A DNA stretch of 64,000 nt from Ancistrus triradiatus (lineage: Eukaryota; Chordata; Actinopteri; Siluriformes; Loricariidae), in NCBI GenBank assembly GCA_025084515.1, contig JAJAGP010000764.1, positions 62,001 to 126,000 on the forward strand, read 5' to 3'. The notes beneath the pieces were generated by a model. That model worked only from the letters and a program-made list of their open reading frames with translations, was not told the origin of the DNA and ran no database searches. Made by a program: the position numbers and the translations under genes. Of the stretch, positions 1-11,605 are shown in pieces. Position 1 is the stretch's first letter. Each line of letters opens with the position of its first letter.

Positions 1-275
1 ATCAAAAAATATTAATGGACTTAAGTCAATTAATGTTGTTATGAAGTTAATTACTGTAATGTTTACTTTAAGGGAAGAGTGTTTTTAAGTAGCAGGAAGT
101 TTATTAGTGCAAACAGACTCAAATTGAAGAATATAACATTTATCAGCTCTAAGGCTATCTAGGTTTTACCTTTTTATACTGTGAGAACAAAAGGTAGCTG
201 AGCGACTTACTGGTGACTAGTATTTCTATGAAACAATTTGTATTTTATAATCCTAAATCCTCCCGACATCCTATA
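1..275. other. AT-rich intronic sequence, no recognised feature
   Basis: Part of cfap299 intron 3. I see no coding exon, no repeat family shared with the rest of the window and no simple repeat. Confidence 0.4.
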
Positions 276-718
276 CAGTACACTCCTTAGGCCACCATTA
301 GATTTGTTGTTTTCACAATGGTATAAGAGCAGTATAAAATTATTTCTCAACTTCTGTATTAAGATACAAACAGAAAATATAGGAAATGTGTACAAAACTT
401 TGTGTCAGAACAAAATGGCTTCAGCAGGCAAAAAAGTGGTTTCTTGGCTGGTACCCTTCCAAAAAGACCATTCCTAATTAAGCTTGTTCGTACAGTAGAA
501 GGGTCAACTTGGCATCCCCGATGAAGCTGCTATTGCTTTGTTGCAACTGTAGCCTATAGAAGCTGTTTCAGTTTTTTAATACTACATACAAATTCCATAT
601 ATGTTCTGATTGTATTTTAATAAAGATACTGAGAAATAATTATATATGGTCATTGCATATTACTAAAACAATGGTCTATCTAATCTAACGGTTGCGTAAG
701 ATTTTTTGCACAGTACCA
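276..718 (-). mobile_element. Tc1 family A deletion derivative
   Basis: A 443-bp remnant bounded by degenerate copies of the family A terminal repeat. The left end carries ccttaggccaccattag and the right end its inverted counterpart. Inside is a short minus-strand piece of Tc1 transposase, the AKKPLF region, which recurs at 32939-33024 and 47040-47100. Most of the transposase is deleted, so this is a MITE-like derivative with no coding capacity. The outer ends are approximate. Confidence 0.65.
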
Positions 719-2714
719 TGTGTCTGATATATAACTAAGCCTGCAGTCTTAGATTAATACAATCTGAAACAGATTTGCTAACAAGCACACAGTAGTCGTT
801 CATTACACTGTTTTATGACAGACATCTGGTACATTAAACATATTTAATAAGAGGCTTGTGGTTTTAGCATGCGAAATTGCATAACAGACTTGCACTGAAG
901 TTCATGAATTGGCATATGGCCTTAATTGTTTAGACTCAAAGCAATTTCTTAGATTAGAAGTGAATCTTTCTAGCAAGCGAGTATCGTTTGGTTGAATGTC
1001 ATGTAACACATTTGTAAGAAAAACATTGAACGCACACCATTCCAGACTTTTCCTTTGAGCTGGGTTGTTCATGAATGCTGACATCATTGTATTGCTAGAG
1101 AGAGTGAGAAAATAAATAGGAGGGTGGGGTGCGGATAAGGTTGACGGTGTGTGTGGGGTTGTAGAGCACCTTCGGTTTCAAATGCGTACCTCCCAAACAA
1201 AGGAGCCCCTGAGGCACCTTAGCACAGGTGTGACCTGGATTTGATAAACTTAACTTCTTACCCAGAGTAAATAATGCCAAAGCTGCCCAGGTGCACCTTT
1301 TGTTTGTGTGTGACTTTTGGCAGCGGTGCGACTTTCGCAACAGGGCCGGGGGAGGAGACGCACAATGTGACCCAAGCTCAGGGGAGTTACGAGCTCAGCT
1401 GATGGCACAGATAATGTAAAAAAATACATAAAAGGGCCAACACACCCAGGTTGTGCAGAATGTGGGTGTACATGTTTAATGACGGTACTAAGTTCAGAGC
1501 TTCCGGAACTTTAAAATATCTTCATGGCTCTCCTTTAAGCCTCACAAAAAACGGGTTATGACTATTTTTAAAGCTGTCAGCAGGTTATTAGCAAGTCATT
1601 AATTTGACTCGGTTCTATTACCAAGTGGCTGGGCGACTGTCCAAATATGAGGAAGCAATAAAAGGCACCTCAGGAAAACTGTGTATAAATGCTCGATGGT
1701 CTTCAGTTTTTTCACAGCATGCAGCTGGATTAATAGTGCAGCAAAAACAACCCTAAAGAACATTTTCCAAAACCGAACAGCTAATAGTCCGTGCAGTGGA
1801 TTAGCCGGGGTGCTATGCTACATACTGAACGAACATGTTTGATCAGGCAGTCCTGAGAGAGCTCAGCTGGATTCTTTACAGTATAGCTTTCACCAGTGGG
1901 TGGTCTTAATATTCGACTTCATCAAAGATTAACCTTTTGTGTAACGTGACTCTTTTTGAAATGTGAATCTTGGGGCACTTGCTATTTTTATGCCGTCTGA
2001 AGGAGGTGGAACTCCCGGATTATGTCAAGAGTTCAGGTAGGGTGTTAAGGAATAACTTGAGTAGTTGGGTTGATCTGCCTGATCTACTCTAGATAGCAGG
2101 GGCTATTCTAGAATCAGACCTTTAGGGGAGCTGAGCACCCAATGAGACCAGTCCCTGCCAAGCCTTTTTTTTTTTTTTTTTAACAAAAAAAAACGATGTC
2201 AACATTTTTGACTGTCATTCCCACACTTGTTAAGGAAGAACATCTGACCTTTTGGGTAGGGGAAACACAGTGACTGAAGACATCGACAAATCTGAGAAAA
2301 CTTCCTTTAATGCTGAGCCATCACTTGGATCATCTATTTGCAAGGCAAGGGGGGCTGCTGTATTTTCAGTGTTTAAACCATATATTGTATGTTCTATGGT
2401 TTTGACATTTTTTCAGCTTATCAGAGAGAAACCTCAATTCTAAAAAAAACAACAACAAAAGAAAATCTATTTTTAGGGGTGCTAGATGGTGAGACATGTT
2501 GTGCTCCACCCAATCTGGCTGTGCATCTTTAGAATTATGAACACTGCCCAGCTCCTGTAGCTCAGATGTAAGAGCAGGAATAAGCAAGTGAGGCTACAAT
2601 TGTTACGGACTCACCAAAATCAGCCAATAGAAAACTGGAAAAACGTTGTCTGATCTGACGAGGCTCGATTAAAGTGACATTCGAATGGTAGGGTCAGAAT
2701 TTGGAGGAAACAAG
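719..2714. other. Intronic sequence, mostly unassigned
   Basis: About 2 kb of cfap299 intron 3 without a recognisable exon. It holds a T run at 2165-2181 and a non-repetitive block near 1560-1760 listed separately. Short open frames at 902-1340 on the minus strand match nothing I recognise. Confidence 0.35.
1560..1760. promoter_or_regulatory. Candidate conserved non-coding block
   Basis: A non-repetitive stretch with AT-rich homeodomain-like cores such as tcattaattt and HOX/CDX-like gcaataaaa, mixed with balanced-composition sequence. Nothing similar occurs elsewhere in the window. The call is based on texture only; conservation cannot be tested here. Confidence 0.15.
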
Positions 2715-3219
2715 ATGAAAGCATGGATCCATCCTCCCTTGTATCAGCAGTTCAGGCTGGTAATGGTGTGTGGGATATTTTCTAAGTACACTTTTGGCCC
2801 CTTAATACCAACTAAGCATTGTTGATACACTACAGTCTACCTGAGTGTAGTTGCTGGCCATGTTCATCCCCATATAACCATAGTGTTTCATCTTCTGGTG
2901 GCTACTTTCAGCAGGATAACACACAATGTCACAAATGTATATATATCGGCCATCTTTGACAGTCCCTCAGTTGGTGAGCAGAGCCACTGTTTGATTATTG
3001 CATCAGTCAAGCATTCTTTATGTCATTTTTCATCATAAGGAATCACTTTTAAAGGTAAAAATATTAGCGAGATCGTGTCGTCACAGTGTAAAAACCCCTT
3101 TGTATGTTGATAAACTGTGTGTATGCTTGTGTCTGGTGTGTCAGGACACGGTGCCATTGTGGTTTACATTGTACATATATATATGTACATATACATACAT
3201 ACATACATACATACATACA

Positions 3220-3254
<35 letters not shown>

Positions 3255-3333
3255 GTACATATACATACATGCATGTGTATATATATACATATATATATGT
3301 GTGTGTGTGTGTATGTGTGTGTGTGTGTGTGTA

Positions 3334-3410
<77 letters not shown>

Positions 3411-3503
3411 TGTATATAATCCAGTGCTTTTTCCTGAAGTCAAAATTGATCTGATCTGGTACTAGCAATGTGTTCCTAACAGAGGGGCAGGTGAGTGTAT
3501 GTT
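2715..3503 (+). mobile_element. Tc1/mariner family J relic split by a microsatellite
   Basis: 2715-2930 reads as the middle of a Tc1-like transposase. It starts at a SMDPS-like segment and reaches a GYFQQDN-like catalytic motif, with stops and frameshifts. 3459-3503 matches the 3' terminal repeat of the same family (ggtactagcaatgtg then caggtgagtgtatg). Between them lie about 250 bp of unassigned DNA and the large compound microsatellite. The same family is found inverted at 15290-16135 and 48775-48910. No functional product is possible. Confidence 0.6.
3170..3412. repeat. Compound microsatellite (ACAT)n-(GT)n-(AT)n
   Basis: A tract of about 240 bp: tetranucleotide ACAT units from about 3184 to 3250, mixed AT/GT sequence, interrupted (GT)n from about 3297 to 3346, then an almost pure (AT)n of about 64 bp to 3409. 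All open frames across it (YIYIYI, TYIHTYIH, CVCVCV) are repeat artefacts. Confidence 0.95.
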
Positions 3504-3741
3504 GTGACACTTTACAGTTCAGTTCCTTGTTTGGGAATTGTGTGGTTTGACCGCATATGAGATAAAAGTACCCAATGAAATGACCTACCTACAACAAGAA
3601 CGTTTTGGTAGTGCGTTTTGTGTTTCTGAAGTTGTTATTATTGAGTACAAAATGAATTCTGTTCATGTATATTGTCCACTCGTATTGCTGTGCAGAGTTA
3701 TTTTAATGACTAAAGCTATTCTTTAGTCTCAAATATGAGCA

Positions 3742-4002
3742 AGAAAAATGGCACCACCTGACCAATATTGTGTAGGAGCAAGAGCTATGAAGATTCGCTG
3801 CCACAAAGCTGGTAGTAGCAAGTCCTTTAAGAGCCATTAGGGAATACTGTTGCCATGAAGGGGTGTACTTGGTCTGGAACAATGTTTAAGTAGGTACTAC
3901 GTGTCAAAGTAACATCCATATGAATGCCAGGACATAAGGTTTCCCAGAGCATCACACCGTCAGTGTCATTCACTTCATCCACCAGTGGTTTTAAGGTTAT
4001 GA
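3742..4002 (-). mobile_element. Tc1/mariner-like deletion derivative
   Basis: Resembles, from my knowledge of teleost Tc1-like elements, a copy whose two ends are joined across an internal deletion. The segment containing ggacataaggtttcccag is followed directly by a terminal part around gtcagtgtcattcacttc. The deletion removes almost all transposase. A (TG)n array abuts the right end. Family assignment is from recognition, not alignment. Confidence 0.5.
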
Positions 4003-4004
4003 CT

Positions 4005-4061
<57 letters not shown>
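4003..4061. repeat. (TG)n microsatellite
   Basis: A nearly perfect dinucleotide array of about 29 units directly next to a transposon end and 120 bp from a cfap299 exon. Frames through it encode only VCVCVC or THTHTH. Confidence 0.97.
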
Positions 4062-4063
<2 letters not shown>

Positions 4064-4183
4064 CCATATCCATCCCCATCTTGATACAGTACAGATTTTG
4101 TTCCTATCCCAGCGGACCTCACCCGATATTTTGGGGGGGAATCCCGTTACGTAGTGAACAGAGTGCTGTAGTAATCTACTCAC

Positions 4184-4274
4184 ATTAATTTTCCCACTGC
4201 GGTTGTCCTCCTCGCGCTCGGCCAGGGCTCTCAGGAAGTTGTCTTTGAGTTCTTTTCCTGCACTCGCCAGGGTC
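4184..4274 (-). CDS. cfap299: cfap299 exon 3 (partial gene)
   Basis: A 91-bp exon of cilia- and flagella-associated protein 299, the vertebrate orthologue of human C4orf22/CFAP299, a small protein linked to motile cilia and sperm flagella. On the minus strand it has a pyrimidine-rich acceptor ending ttttccag before 4274 and a donor gtgagt after 4184. The first base completes the lysine codon split by exon 2. The remaining 30 codons read TLASAGKELKDNF then LRALAEREEDNRSGKIN, which lines up closely with the human TLTSAGKDLQDNF...AMREEDNRSGKL segment as I recall it. There are no stops or frameshifts. The exon ends in phase 0. The next expected exon (SVIFIRDRN region) was not found in 1-4183, so the gene continues off the left edge. 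Confidence 0.9.
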
Positions 4275-5100
4275 CTGGAAAAGTCAACAAAGAAAAGATC
4301 CTTTAAAAAAAGGCTTCAAATCCTTATATATTCTCACTTAAAGTTTTTCTTCCCTAAATAAAGTTCAAATTAATGCTGTTTGTTTTTTTCTATCTATTTA
4401 TTATAGCAAAAATGACCAAATTTGGCAGTCCTGCTCTATATTTCATTCCTGCACTTGACACTATTTTCCTATTCCATACTCTTAGGTGTGAATGAAAATT
4501 GCTTTACTGACTGGATCAAAAACGTACACAAATTGATTTGATTATTAATGGTCAGTTATTTATAAAATCAATATTATTACAGTAAGAATAAAGCAAAAGG
4601 AAGCACAAGCAATCCCAGCCCGATTACAAGAGGTTATTAATCACAGCGGACAGTGGAATAGAATCATTTCTTCACTCCTGTTCACACCTGTCTTGTACTG
4701 AATGTTGCCTTTTCAGTGTGATCAGGTTCCCTGGCTTACTGCAGGAGCCGTGGCTCCTGGCAAAAACGCTCGCACTCAGTTTGCACCTTCGCAGTGCAGT
4801 ACCAGCAATAGCGCCTTGTCATTCACCCGCTGTTCGTTTTGCTCAACTTTCATAGTGTATGCAGAATTGACCGTGTGCCAGCAAACAGGTATTTGAGAAC
4901 TTGCTCAGGTTTACACACTCTTCTGCGAGGTGAAGAAGGAGGTGAAAAGGGTAGCAGGGAACAGCATGACCGATCCTTACCTGCTTCGTATATTTACCTT
5001 ACCATGAACCCTCATGTTTGCTACAAGTGTGATGCATTTGAAATATCATTTTATATACAGCTGTGTGCCGTGTAATGTCCGATCGACTTGGAAATTACAC
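4275..5100. other. Start of the 37.7-kb cfap299 intron 2
   Basis: Unassigned intronic sequence. The whole intron runs from 4275 to 41966, between exon 3 (left) and exon 2 (right). Its contents are listed individually; they are mainly transposon fragments and no other host exon was recognised. Confidence 0.5.
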
Positions 5101-5104
5101 GGGC

Positions 5105-5682
5105 GTTACCATAGTCACTTAGTGTTGTATTTTAAACTATAATACTAATTAAAGCACAATATGAAAACCTTGTACTGTACAATATAGTCATTCGTTTATT
5201 TTTATAAAATTTTAAGCACTTATTGAAAGCAAAATTTAAAGGAACATTTACCATGTTGTTTTCTGCCTTCAAGACTGTGATTCTCCATCTGTCAGCAGGT
5301 GTTGCAACTCTGGACAGAAATAAATGTTGTAACATTGCAGAAGCAGTTCTGTCCAGAGTTACATTAGTTTTTCCCCAAGATCTTGTATTGATGATGGGAG
5401 ATTTGGACCACTGCACAAAGTCTTCTCCAGCACATCCCAAAGATTCTCCATGGGGTTCAGGTCTGGACTCTGTGGTAGCCAATCCATGTGTGAAAATGAT
5501 GCCTCATGCTCCCTGAACCACTCGTTCACAATTTGACCCTTCCGAAACAGATTATCATCTTTACCACGACCACAGGATGTGTCTTTCGACTTTCGGTTGT
5601 TTAACAAATGAGAAACTGCTCACTGCATCAGTTAGGGTTAAATAACTTGTTGTCAGCTGAAACATAAGGGTTGGGCAGTGTA
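5105..5682 (-). mobile_element. Tc1-like element with internal deletion
   Basis: The minus strand encodes a transposase C-terminus at about 5366-5525: EWFREHEASFSHMDWLP, then SPDLNPMENLWDVLEKTL. It contains the aspartate of SPDLNP and the glutamate of ENLWD, typical of DD34E Tc1 transposases. At the right end (5582-5682) is the 5' untranslated/terminal region, fused straight to the C-terminal part, so the N-terminal half is deleted. The left part (5105-5310) is shared with 43755-44010, a second copy of the 3' end. Confidence 0.75.
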
Positions 5683-5874
5683 TATACAACAGATTTTTAC
5701 TTCCTATTATAATTATTAAACATGATAATATGATATTATCGAATGATCAGTTGGACGTTACCTGTATTTATAAAAAATCTTTAGTAATGATTCGCATGCT
5801 TGGGTTTCTGGCAAGATACACAGTGAATTGAACTCATTTATGTAATATGATTTTGATTTAAGGTCATTGCCACT

Positions 5875-6085
5875 GTTTTCTCCAGCCACTTTGGATTCTT
5901 CCTACATAACAGTATGCCAGTTGTTGGATTGCCTACTCTCAATTGACCGTGTGAGAGTGAGTATTTGGGTGTGTAAATGGGTGTGTGATTGACTTTAATG
6001 GAATATAACCCTATCCAGGGTGTTATCCTGCCTTGGGTTCAGGATAGGCCCTGCATCCAATGTATCCCTGGTCAGGATGAAGTGC
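5875..6085 (+). repeat. Interspersed repeat family E
   Basis: A degenerate copy of a common fish repeat. Its core includes the 'cccacagtccaaagacatgc' region in better copies and a tail like ccagggtgtattcctgcctt followed by ccctgaccaggat. Better copies in this window are at 59430-59605 and 55240-55485. Confidence 0.5.
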
Positions 6086-6996
6086 GCAATTTAGATAATA
6101 ATTTACTCTTATAAATTAAATTTATCTAGGCACTCGGGTCATGCAGCAGCAATTAGTTAACCCACTAATGTGCCAATATGACTTCAAGATCCCCAGCACT
6201 GCAATTGTGACCTCTGGTTCTGGTTCTGGTTGTGGATAAAATGTGAAAAAAGGAAAATCTCAGCTTCTTTATAGTGGCATCAATGGCCAGAATTAAAAGC
6301 ATCACTGCATTTATGATGGTCCTAGTTTTCGCTGAACTAAACACAAACTGAATCTCCCACGTATTTGAGGCAGTTATGGAGGCTACAATCCCACACAGGG
6401 TCGGCAGACATGGCATGTGCTTGTTTCCCTCCTTCGTTTTGAATCCTCATCAACACTTCCTGCATCCTGTTTATGCTTACGTTCAACTAATCTAATCTGC
6501 CTTCAAGCAAAGGAGTGGATGAGTCTGGCTTCCTCCTTTTAGGCTTTTCCCCTGACACACAAATGAGGTGGCTGGGGAGCCAATCATCACATGCTGTTAA
6601 AGGCATGGTACTTCAGTACGGGTTCAGGGTTTAGATAAAGCCTGTCCTAAATTCAGTATTAACACTCCAGGCACTGGTCATGTAAACGTACCGACTGCAT
6701 GGATTCGTAGCAAATGAACGCGCCATCTTCTCCTTTTCATTTAAGAAAAACAACAAAAATGCAGTCCTGTACTGGCACCTTTCCACATAACAGCCTATGA
6801 AGTCATAACTCTTAACACAAGGAATTACAACAAAAGAACTTTGTTCTTAAAGCATTAAGCACTCGACAGTGGAACAATAGGGAGTGTCCTGATCAGTTAT
6901 ATCACTGTCTGGTATTGGGACAGCACCTTCTCAGACCCTAGAGCAGAAGGTTAAAGACAGCTGAGAAGGCCACTGATGTCTCACACCAGAACATTA
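6086..6996. other. Intronic sequence, unassigned
   Basis: No exon, simple repeat or multi-copy family recognised. The short minus-strand frame at 6165-6416 has no recognisable domain. Confidence 0.35.
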
Positions 6997-8551
6997 CAGT
7001 GGTGTGAAAAATGTTTGCGGCTTCCTGATTTCCTCTTTTTCTGCATGTTTGTCACACTTAAGTGTTTCGGAACATCAAACCAATTTAAATATTAGTCAAA
7101 GACAAGACAGGTAAACACAAAATGCAGTTTTTAAATGAAGGTGTTTATTATTAAGGGAGAAAAAAATTTAAACCTACATGGTCCTGTGTGAAATAGTGAT
7201 TGCCTATCATGGTTTATCACACCAGAGTTCACTGTCTCTAGCCACACCCAGGCCTGATTATTGCCACACCTGTTCTCAATCAGGACATCACTTACATAGG
7301 ACCTGCCTGACAAAGTGAAGTACACCAAACAATCCTACACATCATGACGAGATCCAAAGAAATTCAGGAACAGTTGAGAAAGAAAGTAATTGAGATCTAT
7401 CAGTCTGGAAAGGGTTATAAAGCCATTTTTAAAGCTTTTGGACTCCAGCAAACCACAGTGAGAGCCATGATCCACAAATGGTGAAGACATGGAACAGTGG
7501 TGAACCTTCCCAGGAGTGGCCGGCCGACCAAAATTACCCAAAGACCGAAGTGACGACTCATCCAAGAGGTCACAAAAGACCCCACAACAACATCCAAAGA
7601 ACTGCAGGCCTCACTTGCCTCAGTTAAGGTCAGTGTTCATGCCTCCACCATAAGAAAGAGACTGGGCAAAAATGGCCTGCATGGCAGAGTTCCAAGACAG
7701 ATCCACTGTTGAGCAAAAAGAACATTTAGGCTCGTCTCAATTTTTCCAGAACACATCTTGATGATCGCCAAGACTTTTGGGAAAGCATTCTGTGGACTGA
7801 CGAGACTGAAGTTGAACTCTTTGGAAGGTGTGTGTCTCATTACATCTGGCAAAAAAGTAACACAGCATTTCAGAAAAAGAAAGTTATACTAAGAGTAAAA
7901 TGTGGTGGTAGTGTGATGGTCTGGGGCTGTTTTGCTGCTTCAGGATCTGGAAGACTTGCTGTGATAAATGGAACTACGAATTCTGCTGTCTATCAAAAAA
8001 TGTCCGGCCATCTGTTCGACCTCAAGCTGAAATGAACTTGGGTTCTACAGCAGGACAATGATCCAAAACACAGCAGAAAGTCCACCTCTGAATGGCTGAA
8101 GAAAAACAAAATGAAGACTTTGGAGTGGCCTAGTCAAAGTCTTGACCTGAATCCTTTTGAGATGCTGTGGCATGACCTTAAAAAGGCTGTTCATGCTCAA
8201 ACCCTCCAATGAATTACAACAATTCTGCAAAAACGAGTGGCCAAAATTCCTCCACAACGCTGTAAAAGACCCATTGCAAGCTATTGCAAATGCTTGGTTG
8301 CAGTTGTTGCTGCTAAGGGTGGCCCAACCAGTTATTAGGTTTAGGGGTAATCACTTTTTCACACAGGGCCATGTAGGTTTGGATTTTTTTCTCCCTTAAT
8401 AATAACCACTTGCATTTAAAAACTGCATTTTGTGTTTACTTGTATTGTCTTTGACTAATATTTAAATTGGTTTGATGTTTTGAAGCACTTGTGTGACAAA
8501 CATGCAAAAAAAAGGAAATCAGGAAGGGGCAAACACTTTTTCACACCACTG
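6997..8551 (+). mobile_element. Full-length Tc1/mariner transposon (1555 bp)
   Basis: A complete Tc1-type element flanked by TA target duplications at 6995-6996 and 8552-8553. The terminal inverted repeats are long, about 200 bp: the left begins cagtggtgtgaaaaatg and the right ends cactttttcacaccactg. Inner copies of the repeat around 7100-7190 and 8350-8460 also pair. The transposase reading frame lies between them. Cut-and-paste transposition into TA is known for this superfamily. The coding frame is broken, so this copy can at most be moved in trans. Confidence 0.93.
7344..8338 (+). pseudogene. Tc1 transposase, inactivated by stops and frameshifts
   Basis: Starts at an ATG and begins TRSKEIQEQLRKKVIEI, the N-terminal helix-turn-helix of Tc1 transposases, followed by an RSGRPTKI linker. 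Later segments show KEHS/SQSLDLNP-type catalytic-region sequence around 8130-8170 and a C-terminal VAVVAAKGGPT-like end before a TAG at 8336-8338. The total length, about 331 codons, fits the usual 340 residues of the family. In-frame stops occur soon after the first HTH (MIHKW then stop) and repeatedly downstream, with frame changes. The copy is dead. Confidence 0.85.
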
Positions 8552-8553
8552 TA

Positions 8554-9309
8554 TATCCACAGGGCTGCAGTGTAGATGACCCCGTCCTATCCCTGTCATG
8601 AACTCTTCATGCTCATGCCATCTGGCAGACTGTAGCAGAGCATCCATGCCTCCAAAGCCAGACTCTGCAGCTGCTTCTTCCTTGCAGCACACAGAATTTC
8701 TGAATGCAATTTCTGCTTGGGAACACCTTTCCCCCAATCTTTACAAAATTCTTGTGAAATTGGCAATTACGCCTGCCAGTATTTCAGTTCATATGCTGCT
8801 TAATAGGCATCCATATATTGGTTCCTACTAATACTATTCTGTTGTCATGGTTAGTTAATATTGTGTATATCGCACCACGGTCTTTTTAAGAATGACATTT
8901 CATTTCAGTGCTTGCCAGGTATACTGAGACCACTTGACTTGAAAACGCTCTTCTAAACTGACAGACCAAAAGAAGAATCCTTTTAGGTTCTGACTGGTTT
9001 CGCTGTAATGGAAGAATATACAGTATGTAGCAAAAGCTAAACAATATCGCAGCTTCTTGCTCAAACAGCAGAACTTTCCAGGCCAAAAATGTAGGCATAG
9101 GTCAGTTATGGCAATGGCAAGTGAACTGTGTGCCAGATTTGGCCTAACTGTTGCCAGCCACAATCAAGGTTCGTCACAGCATTCAGACTTTGAGCCGCAC
9201 ATGGCTCACATTTAAGAATTAGATTTGGCCTATCACATATTTCCTGTCAGGATGGGTTCTTGAGGCCATTCCTATCCCACATATTTAAACAAAAAAGTCT
9301 TTCACCAGC
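8554..9309. other. Intronic sequence, unassigned
   Basis: Unique-looking sequence between two DNA transposons. Short frames on both strands (8598-8831, 8886-9163) carry no recognisable domain or splice context. Confidence 0.35.
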
Positions 9310-9633
9310 ATTAATTAGATAGATATACCATTGTTTTAGGTATAAGGACCACATATAATTATTTCTCAGTCTCTTTATTAGAGTACATTAGGGCCCAGTT
9401 GACCCTTGTACAGTACGAAGAAGCATCATCAAGCATCAGGTAGGGTATCAACCAAGAAACCAATTGTTCATAAGGGGAACAGGAAGACTGGAATGAAGAT
9501 CAGTGGGAAAAAGTATTATGGAGTGACAAATCTGTTTGACATTTTTGGGTCTAATCACTGACAATGTTATATGTGGTCATACCATTTCTAAAACAACAAA
9601 TCTAATGGTGGCCTAAGACTTTTGCACAGTAGT
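9310..9633 (+). mobile_element. Tc1 family A relic
   Basis: Left end with ataccattgttttaggtat and cagtctctttattag, right end with tggtggcctaagactttt then gcacagt. These are the inverted ends of family A. A short inner piece around 9480-9550 retains the GWNEDQW-type transposase segment. It is a deletion derivative. Confidence 0.7.
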
Positions 9634-10059
9634 ATATCAAAGGCAATGGGTTAGAATTGTGCTGTTTTTGAACATATTGTGCAATCTCACTCCTCCACTG
9701 GAATAGGAGATTCAAGCCTACTACGCCAAAGAATAGTATGTCACTTAGCACTTAACAACTTCATTCAAGCCAAGATGTGAGAAATATAGAAATACCTAAT
9801 ACAGGGTTCTTTATAAACTCCGGGGAAAATGGACCAAGCCAAAATGGCAAAACAATAGGCAATTGATGGTCTTAATAACAATCATTAGCAAAAACCTTTG
9901 TATAAAATAGCTTTTCCCAACCTTTCTGTAAATGTTGAAGGTGTGTGTATTATATTGCTTACAGCTTTTAACGGAAAGAACATTCAGTATCATTCCACTC
10001 TGCCTTGCTGGCTTCAAACAATTGGTGAATAGTTTAAATGAAATTCCTGGCTAGTTTAT

Positions 10060-10540
10060 GTTTAAGATGAGACCAAAAATATTCACTAGAGGGTTTAAAT
10101 CCAGACTCTGGCCCAGCCATAACATGAGCCTGATTGAACTGTTCTCAAGCCACTTTGTCACAGGAGCATTGTCTTGTTGAAAAATGACGTCAGGTCATTG
10201 TCTTTCCATTGTGGGAATACACTCCTGTACTCCAAAGCATTTATCAAATTTTCATCGTGAAGCAGGCTAACAACAACGTGACCTCTGTTCCCCTTTATAG
10301 ACAAGATGCAGTCACTCCTAACCAGGTCTTCTAAGTCACCCCTCTGGAGCATCGCCACACAATTCAAACCATAAATCTTCGCTCGACACAACTCTGCTGA
10401 ACCACTCCGAATCAAACTTTTCATATTCTGCCAAAAACCTAGCCAAGAACATTCCATCTTTGATGTTCTTCTCAGGCAGCAGTGGCTTTTAAACACATCA
10501 TCTACACACAACCTGCATGACACGATTTTTAGTAATTGTT
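10060..10540 (-). mobile_element. Tc1/mariner transposase fragment, distinct family
   Basis: The minus strand has an open stretch of 121 codons (10158-10523), including KSLIRSGSAELCRAKIYGLN and later VFPQWKDNDLTSFF. After a frame change this continues as a QDNAPVTKW-like motif and an SLDLNPL-like segment down to about 10090. The order matches the catalytic region of a DD34E transposase. I see no terminal repeats, so this is a fragment. A T run (10543-10567) follows on the right. Confidence 0.6.
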
Positions 10541-10689
10541 TTTTCTGTTTTTTTTTTTTTTTTTTTTATAAAGAGTCCTGATTTTTGAGGCAGCTTTGGA
10601 CGTGGTACTTTTTTGCCCATTAGTGTAGGTATATAAGGTCACATACAAGTTCAAGACAATGAGGGTGACTGTTCTGGTACTGTGTAATA

Positions 10690-10845
10690 TCCAGATATAC
10701 CGAAGGGACTGTGGTTATTTAGCAGTTAAGGCAGTGGACTGTGGGCCAGAAGGTCCAAGGGTTCAATCCTTTTGGACAAAAACTCCTTGAGCAAGGCCCT
10801 TAACTGCAACTGCTTGCTACAACTGTAAGGCTGCATTAGTTCTGA
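10690..10845 (+). repeat. tRNA-derived SINE (truncated)
   Basis: Begins gggactgtggttatttagc and carries a diverged B-box, gggttcaatcc, followed by the shared SINE body (gagcaaggcccttaac). The relation to the better copies at 12446-12542 and 49904-50109 is clear. It is not a functional tRNA gene: there is no cloverleaf acceptor pairing. Confidence 0.65.
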
Positions 10846-10889
10846 ACTGCTCTGGATTATTCTCCTTCTCATAAAGTAAGGGTGTTTTA

Positions 10890-11255
10890 TATTAGTCACG
10901 ATGTTGTATTACCTTTAATTTATTGTAGTCTAGATACCAATAATTGTATGTATTATATACACATCTAATAATATTATTTAGATGTTGTCTTAGTTTTATT
11001 TGTTGTATTAGACTTCTATTTATTTGAACTATTACTAAGACCTTATTAATTAGATGACTTGGCTTAATTCTTACGTATAACATACAGGCTGCCCAAGAAG
11101 GCTGAATGAGTCTTGGTACTCCCAAGGTTTTTTCCTTATAAAATTTAGGGAGTTTCCCTTGTCACTGTCACCCCAGGCTTTGGGCCTAGATTTTTGTAAG
11201 GCTGATTTAGGATGATGCTCTATAAAAAGCTTTAGAAGTAAATTTGACATTGACT
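10890..11255 (+). repeat. LINE 3'-end fragment
   Basis: Contains the conserved tail of the window's LINE family: taggctgcccaagga-like, then caaggtttcttcctta-like, gggagtt and gctctataaaaagct. The upstream AT-rich part matches 14300-14440 and the inverse of 54450-54560, defining a subfamily. It is 5'-truncated, as usual for LINE copies. Confidence 0.7.
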
Positions 11256-11464
11256 TTTGGATAAGGGTGTCTTGTAAATGACTAAATGCCTAAGACGCCA
11301 TTGTACAACATAATAATCTTCTATAATGCAGTGCAACGTTTGTGATGTTAAACATCCACCCACCTTTTAAAACGAATGTCATCACAAAAACAGTCCTAGG
11401 AGACAGAAATGTTATTAATAACCCTAATTGCTCTTAAATAAAAACAAAGCTCATTGTTTGTTTT

Positions 11465-11605
11465 AACATTTTACTCTGTGATGGATGGGAGCACTGTCCA
11501 GGATGTATTCCCACCTTGCTCCCAATGTTCTTGGGATGGGCTTTGAATCATTGCAAACGTGACTAGGATAAAATGGTTACCGAAGACAAATGAATTGTGA
11601 GTAAG
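11465..11605 (+). repeat. Family E 3' part
   Basis: Short copy with the order tccaggatgtattcccacctt, tgggatgggct and gactaggataaaatggttac, matching the tail of family E at 5990-6085. Confidence 0.45.

Noticed and set aside
3184..3250. CRISPR-like array of short repeats
   Set aside because: The unit is a 4-bp simple repeat without spacers, and the genome is eukaryotic.
2998..3510. Open frames of 100-155 codons on both strands rich in YIYIYI, THTHT or CVCVC
   Set aside because: They are translations of the ACAT/GT/AT microsatellite. Both strands and several frames are open only because of the repeat.
1..4183. A further cfap299 exon (SVIFIRDRN region) left of exon 3
   Set aside because: No minus-strand segment with that sequence and flanking splice sites was found. 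It should lie beyond the left edge.
3827..4188. Frames of 60-118 codons around the TG array next to cfap299 exon 3
   Set aside because: They consist of VCVC/THTH dipeptides plus transposon remnant sequence. The real exon is in another minus-strand frame with splice sites.
8598..8831. 77-codon plus-strand frame beginning NSSCSCHLADCSRASMPP
   Set aside because: No recognisable domain, no splice signals, and an overlapping antisense frame. Likely chance.
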